Assembly: GCA_039881045.1 (NCBI GenBank)
Contig: JAYWVB010000037.1
Location: 124,001-188,000 of the forward strand
DNA length: 64,000 bases
Reading direction: 5' to 3'
From: Chaetomium olivaceum
Taxonomy: Eukaryota > Ascomycota > Sordariomycetes > Sordariales > Chaetomiaceae
The translations under genes were made by a program, and so were the position numbers. Each line of letters opens with the position of its first letter. Within the stretch, counting starts at the first letter, position 1. The notes beneath the pieces are model-generated. The model was not told the DNA's origin, made no database searches, and was given only the letters and a program-made list of their open reading frames with translations. Shown here piece after piece: positions 1 to 10,600 of this stretch.

Positions 1-137
1 GAGAGGCATGGCTTTCAACGGTTGGTGTCTGGCTGAATTGGAAACTCTCACTTGAGACGAGTGGGTGGTTATCAGCCTCTGGGTCCGAACACTTGCCCCA
101 GTTCAAGCCGACTTGGCCAGTAGCTGTACAAGAGTTG

Positions 138-545
138 TCAAAATACTTCCATTAGATTGAAGAGATTGAAGGGAAACTGGTTTCTTTTACCCATATCAAG
201 CTTTGTTTGAGTCCCGGTTCCCCAAATCTGCGATGGATCTGAAACATCCAATGCTCCGAAACCAACCTGGCTTTCCCATAGTGTCGAACTTGTAAGGTGT
301 TCCCCCGATTTCGCGTTTGGGGAAAGGTTGTCCACTGGTGGCCATGAAATGAAATCTCCATATTGTGATGACACGTCGGACGCTGTGCATGTTCTTTTGG
401 GCGAGCTGGGGCAACCTCGATCAATTCCCAGGTTGCCGTATCCTCCCGTTCCGTCCACTGGCAACGGTCGTTTCTTTGCGGCTGCATGTGCGTGGAGCTG
501 TTCAGAGTTGCTTTCGTGTGTCGGTAAGTCCCAGTCACTATCCAT
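138..545 (-). CDS. N-terminal exon of an unrecognised protein, continues past the left edge
   Basis: An open frame of 135 codons starts at the ATG at 543-545 and reads leftward. The protein is hydrophilic, rich in Ser, Pro, Asn and Gly, with no membrane segment. A short basic patch (SPKRTCTA) follows a Gly-rich stretch. The frame closes just after a GTATTT that could be a splice donor, so this is probably exon 1 and the rest lies beyond the window start. The style of sequence (low-complexity head with SWPPVDN) recalls the disordered N-termini of fungal SNF2-type helicases, but that is only an impression. Function is not assigned. Confidence 0.45.
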   Translation of the reverse strand: MDSDWDLPTHESNSEQLHAHAAAKKRPLPVDGTGGYGNLGIDRGCPSSPKRTCTASDVSSQYGDFISWPPVDNLSPNAKSGEHLTSSTLWESQVGFGALDVSDPSQIWGTGTQTKLDMGKRNQFPFNLFNLMEVF

Positions 546-1627
546 TTTCGACCGGGACTCTAACTTTGCAGTGCGTGTTGGGAATTATGGGAAGCCGGGC
601 GGGAAAGATACTTGGGGTGAAATCCAGAAAGCATTGCACAGGCTTAAGGCTGTGTGTGTAACAGGGCGCAGCATGCCAGCATCTCAGCCACTCCTGGCCG
701 TCACGGGTCAGTCTGCCTGAGATGCAGCACCTTAAGCCCTGAGGTTTTCGACCTATGGAGGCTCAAGGCTCACACTGGGAAAAGAAAACCCCAATTTCCA
801 ATCTGCGCACACCACGTGGCGTTTGGAGGCACATCGTTGAATCCGAACCATCCCAATGTAGTCGGTTGCATATGCCGATTCCGAGACAGTCAATTGCACC
901 CAGCTTGGTACCCAGGGCAGTTCCCGTTGCGCTCATTTTGCTGTCAAATCACACCCGGTTTCTTGTAGTCAATTACACCCAGTTCAAAAATATAGGTAGG
1001 TAGTTCCATAGTTTGATTCGACCCAGTTAGACTGCGAGTTTCGAGAGACCTTAATCCAATACCTGTTCGAAGTTATAATCCTAACCCTAGGTATTTTATT
1101 CAATAAACTCCCTAGGCGGAATTGACCGCATCAAACTGGCTGCGCTGAACCAGCTGCAGTTGCTTTTAGACTGATGGAATACTGTGATACTGGTGTCTGT
1201 ATGCTCGGGGGGTTACCAGGTACGGAGGCTTCAATGTGAGGTGCAAACTGTAGTCAATACCAGAAATTCCTGAAGAGAACTAATTCTTGGTGATTATGAC
1301 TTCCTGCCCCCCCCCGCTTAACCCCCCCAATCCCGACGCCGTGCCGCCACCTTAGTGCCTCTATCATGAGGGCGTTCCGATGTGACGTGCAGGTTTCAAC
1401 ACGGCGCGATCTTTTCTTGCGTCGAATCAAAGGTGGTAGCTAAAATTATGCGGCGGCACAGCACCTGAACATCCCGAGTCAGCTCCTGCTAATGAAGCCG
1501 AGCCCAGCCTCATTTCTACTACTACTTTCGCCATGTAGTATTTAATCATTATACGACCACTTCAAAGTTCCTATCAAACTTCACTAGGACAAGAATCTAT
1601 CATCTTACCTAGCTCACCGTCATCTCG
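546..1627. other. Spacer without a recognisable gene; contains a dispersed repeat
   Basis: No convincing coding frame. Positions about 648-765 resemble about 13400-13510 (see the repeat entry). A run of nine C at 1307-1315, followed by a second C run, makes this a low-complexity stretch. The 150 bp before 1628 probably hold the promoter and leader of the membrane-protein gene that follows. Confidence 0.5.
648..765. repeat. Dispersed repeat, copy 1 (copy 2 at about 13400-13510)
   Basis: Both stretches share, in the same order, AACAGGGCGCAG, ATCTCAGCCAC, GTCTGCCT and GATGCAGCACCTT, with substitutions and a small length difference (copy 1 has about 8 extra bases near 672). Neither copy lies in a coding region. 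The parent element is not recognised. Identity was judged by eye only. Confidence 0.55.
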
Positions 1628-4600
1628 ATGATTTATAACACACAATGGCCATACCTCCCTGAGACTACAGCGTGGTAATTAAGCAACTCGTAACCGAAAG
1701 CACGAAGTCGATTAAGCCGCCGTCGTTCTCTTCGCCCGCGCCCACTCTCACAGGACCCGGCCGTCGCCTCTTCCGCCGCCAAATCGCCTGGCGGTTTCTG
1801 AACGCCGTCCTTTTTTGTTCCCTTCTCGTCCTCTTACTCCATGTATTTCACAAAAAGGGCCATCTCAGCGTGACAGAGAAGCGTGCTTTCAACACGCTCA
1901 CCCTCCTGTTCTCAGCAGTCGTCAGTATCTCGCTAGGCTCGCTGCTCACCTTGCTGGGCTGCATGCTGCGCTGGCGTTGGTTGGCGTGGGAGCCGCACAC
2001 GCCGCGGGAGGTAGGTTCGACATGTTTCAAGTGGTTTTGACTAACGTCCCAATCACGCATGAGGTATGAGTGTTAATTACTGACGCGTTCGGCTCAAGAT
2101 CGACATGATCCTGGGGGCTACGAGTCCTGCTGGGTCGCTCAAGCTGCTTTGGCATTACGCCAGAAACCGGAATGCGAAATGGACGCGGACGGCGTGGGCT
2201 GTGCTACTCTATCTGTTCTTGAACACGCTCGGTCGATTTAGCATTGCATCACTGGCTTTACGTACGTACAATCTGAATGAGATCCCATACACCGAATATC
2301 CGGTCATGGTTCCCGATTGGAGCTCTGAAGCCTGGTATAATGCGACGGCAGACGTTGATGACTATACATCATTAAGCGGGACTTTAAGTATGTATCCCTT
2401 GTCGAGAATAGTGGCGAAAACGTGGGGACCAGGGCTAGCCAAAGCGCGAGAAGTGTACACAAAGTGCATCCGGTCAGCGCTGGCCTATGGCGCATCGTCG
2501 TTCCACATCCCCACGGACGTGGAAGGCGAGCCGGTAAGGAAAGGCATCACACGGGGCCCTCGGGAAGGTCCAGAACAAAAGCTTGCGGATTGTGGCGGGA
2601 GCCTTCAAAGCCACTCCCATTCGCAACCTCGAGACGGAGACGTGGGTGCCACCGTTAGACCTGTATTTCAACAAACGGCTTGCAGACTTTGAAACCAGAC
2701 TCCAGCGAACCGGCCTGGACGACGGCCAGGGCGGCAAGAGGACCGCAGGGGGAATCATTCTCACTGCCTGTCGCAAGATACAGCAGAGGCTCCGCCCGAG
2801 GAGCGGCAACAGGGGCCGGCCGCGAACCGTGGGACTGCAGGAGCCCACGGCAGTGGAAAAGCCGCGAGCACGATCGCGCGCTGGACGGGGGGAGCCGCAG
2901 ACACGGACAGTGTGGTAGAGGACGCCTGGAGAGCGAGGTGGCTGAAGGAAGGAGACGGCAGAGCAGTCATCAGACCGGCGGACGACCTTGACCATCAGCG
3001 GGAGACGCTGTTCCGGGACGAAACCCTAAGACGACACGACGGCCTGAGCAAGGCGAAGAGCTCTCTGCTGGTCCAGATCCGGACAGGGTAGTAGGAGGCC
3101 TACGGGACTTTCTGTTTACACGGGGAGTCCCAGAGGTCCTAACGCCCGCCTGCCAGTGCGGCGAGGGACGGGAGACTGCCGAACACCTGGTGGTGTGGTG
3201 TTTGGCTCCACCGCTGACTCGAAGATGTGTGACGAACCTCTCCTGGACCTTGTCCTGTTAGGGTTCAGTCTGATTGAAGGTGTCTTGCAAAGGTACTAGG
3301 TTCGGTGCAGCCAAAGGGTGCACAACAAAGACTTGTCTCAACAGTAGGCTCTCGAGCTTGTAGCGAACTGTAGTTGTGATTGCTAACTGGAGAACTCCCA
3401 GAGCTCTCCAGAATGAGTGACTATATACTATCTACTTGCGTTGCTCGTGGTGCTCACGAGTCTTGGCTCTGAGCACACTGAGCAGAGTGTGCTCATGGTG
3501 CTCACGAGTCTTGGCTCTGAGCACGCTGAGCACCGCGGTTCCCTGCCTTCCATTGGTTATGCGTCTTCCCCGATGATTGGTTCGGGGTATTGCCATCATA
3601 CCCCGCCGGCCGGCTGCATGCGACCATAATCGTGACACGATGCCCCTCCCCTGGAGTCGGCGCCCCGACGACTCGTTTTCCCTTGCCAACTTTCTTGAAG
3701 TAGAGCCAACAGCCCTAGATTCTTTTGGTAAGCGCGCCGCCCCTTTTCCCCTCATCATCTATCGATCATGCCGCCTAACCGTGTACGCAAGAACCGTTCT
3801 CAAAAATCCAGCACCGATCGTCGTCGTACCCGAGCCGACATTCTCAGTGCTGTGGCCCTTAAAATGGTGCGTTGCACTCGTTGCAAAGAAAAGAAAATCC
3901 CTGATTGTCGTGTCCCCCCTGGGGACGACACCTGCACATCCTGTTCTCGTGTCGGAAATGCGTCGTGCGATTCCTTCGGTTACGACGACTCCGCGGTTCG
4001 TAACTTAGTTGATCAGAAGCGTCGTCTGGACGCCGAGGAGGCGGAGACCAGCGAGGCGATTCGTTCAGCGAATCAAGCGCTCGTGGCTGCGCTGGCGAAA
4101 GCAGAACGGCTGCGTGTTCAGCGTCTGGCGTTGGACAGCAAGGCTCTGGCGATGTTTGACCAGGAGGGGGAGGTGTTGGTGGAGCAGGAGCGTCGGGAGG
4201 CTGCCGCAGCGCAGCCCTCCTCGTCGAGCGCCGCTGCCACTTCCTCTCTTGACTTCTCCTGGGTGCAAGAGTGCGTCTTCCTGCTTCTCTTATGCTTGCT
4301 TGCTAATGCCGTTTAGTTTTCCCTCGAACGACCCTTTCCTCGCCGGGGTCGATTTGTCTGGGGGGGTTCCTTGGGTCGGTCTGGGTTCCTCCGATGGAAG
4401 TCCTCCAGCTCCTCGGGGCAGTTGAAGTTTGTAGCGGGTTGCCATGAATTGTCTTCGGGGCCGAACCCCAGCCATTTGACCAAGTACTCGATCCGTCCCT
4501 TTGTGATGCGTGAATCCAGAATTTCTTCGACATCCCAAGTTCCTCTTCATCTTCTGCTTCGGCACCCTTGTCGAGTCTCGCGTTCTTGGGCGCTGGTTCC

Positions 4601-7600
4601 AGAAGTGAGATGTGGAAAACGTTGGTCCGTAGTCGCATTGTTGAGGGTAACGCGAGTGCGTAATTGTTCTCCGAAATCTTTTTGTCGATCTTGAACGGTC
4701 CGATTTTGCGAAAGTCGAGCTTCCTGCTTGGTCGTTTCGTGCGAAGATTCCGAGAAATGAGGTAAACTTTGCCCCCCTCTTCTAGGCGAGGTCCCTCGAG
4801 CCTGTTCTGTCGTAGAACTTCTTCATCCGTGTTCGTACGAACTCGAGTTCTTCCTTGAGCATCGCATGCAGCGAGCTCATTTTGTTGGCTTTGACTGCCG
4901 CTCTGGGCACCGAGACCTCGGGCCCTTGTCGCAAGTCTGCCTCGTAGCCGTAATTCGCGAAGAACGGCGTGACCTTCGTGGTCTCCGTGACGGTGGTGTT
5001 GTAGGCGAGTTGTGCCGTTGGCAGCAGCTCGACCCAATTGTCCTGCTGAAATTGACATACAACCGCAGGTATTGTTCGACAACCTGGTTGAGTCGTTCCG
5101 TCTGTCCGTCCGTTTGTGGGTGGTAAGCGGTCGAAAGCTTACTCTTCGTACCCAGCTTCGTCATCAGAGCTTGCCAAAACTTTGATGCGAACTTCGTGTC
5201 TCTGTCCGTGATCCATTCCTCCGGCCATCCGTGGACCGAGGTGATGTTGCGATAGATCACGTCTGCGAGTTGTTCCGCTGACCATGACTCCTTGTACGGG
5301 AGGAAGTAGCTCCACTTGGTGAGTCTGTCCACCATTGTGAGGATGCTGTCGTATTCCACTCCCGTTACTGAATCCTTGGAGGCTGGTAGTTTGGTGATGA
5401 AGTCCATTGTCACCGAACTCCATGGTCGTTCTGCGACTGGCAATGGCTGCAACAGTCCGTATGGTTTGTGTCGTGGTGGTTTGCTTCGTCCGCAGAGGTC
5501 GCATTCCGCCAGGACTGCTTCTGTCGCCTGTTTGATTTCTGGGAAGTCGTAGTTTTGCTTGATTTTCGCAATTGTTTTGCTGATTCCCATGTGTCCTCCG
5601 AGCTTCGACTCGTGAATCTTCCGAATGAGCTCCTTTTGGTCGCTGAGCCTGACGTAGGCCTTGTCGTGGTACCAGAGTCTCGTTCCTTCAAGTCGCAATC
5701 CCGCGATCTTGGATTCTGGCTCTTCTTGCCATGCATCGCGCTCGTTGTCCGCGATGGTTCCTTGGAAGTCCCGTTCCAAACGTTGTTCCCTGAAGGCCGC
5801 ACAGCATTCTACAAACTGTTGCAGAGGCCTGGCTTCGGGATCTTCCGACTGTTGCCGAAGTGCTGCGATCTCGTAGTCTTCAGTCGGTTGGGAAGCATGC
5901 CGTAGCGATCCGTCTGTCTGTTGATGTAGCAATGGTGGTGAGGCTTCAGATGTGTTGTCGTGGTGATCCGCTCGTCTACTCAAGGCGTCCGCTCGTGCGT
6001 TCTCTGAGCCTTTCTTGTAGTGGATCGTGAAGTTGAATTCGGACAGAAATTCTGCCCATCGAGTTTGTCGTCCGTTCAGCACCTTCGTGGTGGTGAAGTA
6101 TCGTAAGTTCTTGTGGTCCGTGTACACCTGAACTTCGTGTGTTGTGCCGCTGAGGTATGGTCTCCATTCTTGAAATGCTTCGATAATTGCGAGAAGCTCC
6201 TTATCGTGGATCGGGTAGTTGAGTCTTGGTCCTTCGAGCTTTTTGGAAAAGAACGCAACTGGATGAAGCTTGCCGTCCTTGTCTCTCTGGCCAAGTTGCC
6301 CTCCGATTGCGAAGTCCGAAGCGTCAGCTTCGACTTCGAAAGGTGTGTTCGGGTCAGGCAGCATGAGCACAGGATCGGCGATGATTGCTTCGCGGATCCG
6401 TTGGAAAGCCTGCTCGTGCTCCTGCTTCCATTGGAATGTGGCATCCTTCTTCGTAAGTTCGTGTAGAGGTCTCGCGATGTCGCCAAAGTTCTTGATGAAC
6501 ATTCTGACAAAATTGGCGAATCCGATGAATCCTCTGACCTCTGTGGCGTTCGTTGGTGTCGGCCACGTCCTGACAGCTTCCAGTTTCTCGGGTTCGATCT
6601 TGACCCATCCCGGGGAGATCTCGTAGCCCAAGAACACTGTCTTCTTGACGTGAAACTCTCGCTTTTGTCCTTGTTGACTGACAACTTGTGTTCGTGCAGT
6701 GCGTCCAGCACCTGCTGCACGTGTCTCTTGTGTTCTTCGAGTGTCTTGGAGTAGATGAGAATGTCATCCAAGTAGCAGACCGCAAACTTGTCGAGGCAAT
6801 GCCGAATTGCATGGTCGATGGCGGCTTGAATGTCGCTGGTGCGTTGGTCAACCCAAACGGCATGACGAGGTACTCGTAGTGCCCGTAGGGTGTCCGAAAA
6901 GCCGTCTTCCATTCGTCTCCTTCCTTGATGCGGATGTGGGCGTACGCTGTTGGAAGGTCGAGTCGCGTGAAGTATTGTGCCCCTGACAGCTGGTCTCGAA
7001 GCCTCGAGATCAGTGGCAGTGGGTAGCGGTTCTTCACCGTCTCGTTGTTCAACTGTCGGTAGTCCACGCACATCCTGAGCTTCCCATCTTTCTTTGGAAC
7101 GAAAAGGACTGGGTAGCCCGCCGGCGATGTCGATGGTCTGATGTGCCCTATCTCGAGGTTCTTTTCGAGATAGCTCCTCAACTCTGCATCTTGCTTCTCG
7201 TTGGTGTGGTACACCTTGAAGAATTTCAACTGGGCTCCTTCCTTGAGTTTGATCTCGTGGTCCCAAGGTCCGTGGTCTGGTAGCCCTGCGAGATGTTTTG
7301 CTGTGAACGCCGGGTGCCCCTTGTAGTCGTCTGGGATCTGTCCCGTCTTCGCGTTCTTCGCCGTACCTTCGTAGTACGCGAACTTGTGTCCTGACTCGAT
7401 GAATGATGCTTCGAGTTCCTTGACTTCTTTTGATGCCAGCTCGATGTTTGCTGCCTCGAGCTGAGTGACCCATTGTTCGTGTTTGAGCATTCCGTGCTCG
7501 TCGACTGAGACGACGGCGATGGTTCGTTCCTCCCGTGTCTGCTTCTTTCGTCGTGTGCCGCTTCTTCCGGATTTCAGAGTACGTCCTTCTGTACTGGCTG

Positions 7601-10600
7601 CTTCCTGCGGTGGGCCCGTAGAGGGGGTTTGTTCTGACCCGCTGCTCGTTCGTGGCTCCTGTTCTGCGCGTTCTCCCATCGAGTTGGTTGGATGCTCCCG
7701 CCGTTCCCGCGGTTGCAGATGGCCATCTCCCTTCCAACTGATGTCCGGGTCATAGTCCCTGTGCCATGGGCGTCCGAGAATCATGTCTTTCTCCGGCCCC
7801 ATGTCCACAATATCGAATACCACTTGGGTGGTCTTTCCTGCCACCTCAATGTCGAGTGGTTCTGTTTCTCGTCGTACCCATTGTGTGTCGAATGGTCCTT
7901 TGACGACGTGTGGTTGTCTCTTGATCCTCCATGGGATTCTGAGTTGATTCACAAATGTGGGCGAGATGAGATCCATCTGCGCTCCTCCATCCACTAACGC
8001 GAGGGCCTCGAATTTCCCCCATCGCGCTGTGATCCAGAGCCTGTTGTCTGGCTTGGTGCTTCTTACAGCAGCTACTTCGTGTTCGCCTGCTGGGAGGTCG
8101 TTATAAGGCTTCTGTTTGCGCCAGTTCTTCCTGTACTGCGCGGCCTGTCTCCGTTGCAGTGGAGTTAGAGACTTCCGGGCCCCTCGGAGGGCCCTGAGCC
8201 GTTTCCCAAGCTCTCGTGGTGTTTCAAGGCGTCCCTGTCCGCACCTTGGCTTGCGGCGTCGATCGTTCGGTGTTCCTGGAGCCATTGGCTCATCCAGGGT
8301 TCGATTCGTCTCCTGGTGCTGGGTCTTCGCTGATAGACCTTCTTCCGTGTTCTGCGTGTTCCCGCAACTTGTCGTCTGCGTGGATGACACAGTCTGCCTC
8401 AATGCAGTTTTGCATTCCTCCGATCATTCTGCACGCTTGTGGCCAGGCGTTCTTGGGTTTGGCCCTAAGTCGCTTGTCGTTTGCCATTCCTATGTCCCAT
8501 GACAGGGCTGGTGGTGCGCATCCGTGATCGTATACCCATGTCGTGGGTAGTGGTTGGCCGGCTTGATTCTGGTTCCTGATGGGCCAGTGGTCGTAGTGGA
8601 GTTTGCTCTGAAAGTGGTAGCGACACTCATGTGCTACGCACTGGAACCAGGGGAGGTAGATGTGATCCCATCTCCTTGGGTTCAGTCGGTGGTGGTCCCC
8701 TTCCATCAGTCGAAACGCGTCCGACACTCCTCGGAGTCCTTGAGTCTCGAGGTCTTCCGTGCTTCTTCCTGGGGCGAGGTACTGGTTCCGCGCCCAGTAC
8801 TCGTCCCAGTCTTGAGTCATCTGCCCCTTGCTGCGTCGTTCTTCCTGAGCAAAGAGGTAGATTTTCTCCGGGTGCTGGACCCCGTTCTCACAATCTTCTG
8901 CCGGTTCCGTGGGTCCGTCCCAGGGGGTATAGTCGAACGTCGTCCCGATCTGCTCTTCGTGTAGGATCCTGGCTTCCTCTGTGATCCTGTCGAGGTGTGG
9001 CCGATCGCCCGTGGGTGTTGGTGAGTTCTTGTACCCCTTCCTGGATTGAGTCGAGTTCAGCGCGGAGTCGTCCATACTGCTCGTTTCTTTCCTCAAGTGT
9101 CTTTTCGAGTTCCGCTTTCTCGTCTTCGAGCCGATAGACCCGCTCTCTGAGTTCCAGGACCCGCTTCTGCAGGAAAGCTAGGTTGGGTCCCGTGTTTTCC
9201 TCGGCGTTCTGCCGGGCTCGCCAGTGTCCGTCGTCTTGCTGGACCAATCCGAGCCCCCAGTCTCCTGCCATTGCTAGGGCGAAACGTGGAGGTGCAACCT
9301 CTCCTTCATCGTCGGTCTCGATAAGGGTGTTGCTGGGTCCTTCCTGATCTGGGTCCGTCAGGGCTGATTCTTGGTCGTTGGCCCTGTCAATGTCGTATTC
9401 GAGATCGTCCTGCGTGTAGCTGGCTGCGGCGACCTCCTGAATCCGGACTCTCTTCCCGACCGTGGCCTGGTCGATGGTGGCGGCCTCCTTTCCTGGAACT
9501 GGTCGCCACTCCTTCTTGCTGCGACAGTCACGTTTGAAGTGACCCTTCTTGCCGCAGTTGTAACAGGTGATGCCTGTCTTGTCCTTGGCACCGTCCCTTC
9601 TTCCCGCCCACTGCGCCTGGGCGCGTCGACGTCCATGGGTCCTGCGTGGGTGCCGTAGGAAGTGCTCTTCTGTTGTCGTTTCTTCCCTGTGTTGGCCGTG
9701 CTCCCACTTCCTTGGGTTCCTGGCACGAATCGTCCCTGTCCCTTCCGCTGCTGCTTCCTTGCGTACTGGCGGTCATCGATCCTGATGGCTTTGGCGATGT
9801 ACTCGTCAAGGGTGGCAGGGCGGTCCTCCTTGTACAGCTCGTCCTTGACGTCATCCTTGAGCCCGTCGTAGAACAGTTGCATCAGGCCTTCTTCATTGAT
9901 TCCGGCCCTGATGGAGTCTTGTCTGAACAGTGTGGCGTAAGCCGACGTGGACTTGGTCTGCCGTAGTCTCGCGAGTCGGTCCTGGGCGTGGACTCTTTCG
10001 TCCTGGTCCCCGAACACCTTCCGAAGTTCCTTTTCGAATTGGTCGTAGTCCTCGAACACCATCTTGGTGAAAGCTTGCTGCTTGACGCTGGCGTGGTCGA
10101 CATAGTCCTTGAGCGTGGGCTCGAACCAGCGTGCCGCCTGGCCCGTGAGTCTCGACGCGACGTATCGAGTCTTGGTCTCCTCATCGGGGAACCTGGCGTC
10201 GTAGTGTTCCATGTAGGACGACATCTCGGTGAGGAAGCGCGAGAGGTCTTCCTTCTTTCCGTCGAACTTCTCGGGCTTCGATCTTGAGCTTGTTCTTCCC
10301 CACATCGTCGACCTTGGTGTGGACTTCGTTGATGAGGTCCTGGTGTTCCGCTGCTTCTTTCTCGAGCGCGGTTATCTTGTCCTGCAGGGACTTGATGATG
10401 ACGTTGAGGTCGGTGGGTGAAGCTGGAGTTGCCATATCGATATCGGAGCCAGTGGTGCTCATGGACGTATTGCCTTCAATCCTGAACTGTAACAGAGTTA
10501 AAGGGAGTTAGCAACGTGTGACGAACCTCTCCTGGACCTCGTCCTGTTAGGGTTCAGTCTGATTGAAGGTGTCTTGCAAAGGTACTAGGTTCGGTGCAGC

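Noticed and set aside
1080..1095. CCTAACCCTAGG and, near 21047, AACCCTAACC as telomere repeats
   Set aside because: Single units only; no tandem array.
3417..3629. 70-codon plus-strand frame in each LTR (also 10706-10918)
   Set aside because: It is the LTR sequence itself, including its direct repeats; identical in both LTRs because the LTRs are copies.
8116..9000. Plus-strand frames of 117-136 codons
   Set aside because: They lie antisense to gag-pol and have no domain features; unlike the accessory gene they have no splice signals or cysteine pattern.
10470..10516. tRNA primer-binding site next to the 5' LTR
   Set aside because: No TGG-starting match to a tRNA 3' end is seen; priming mode is left open.
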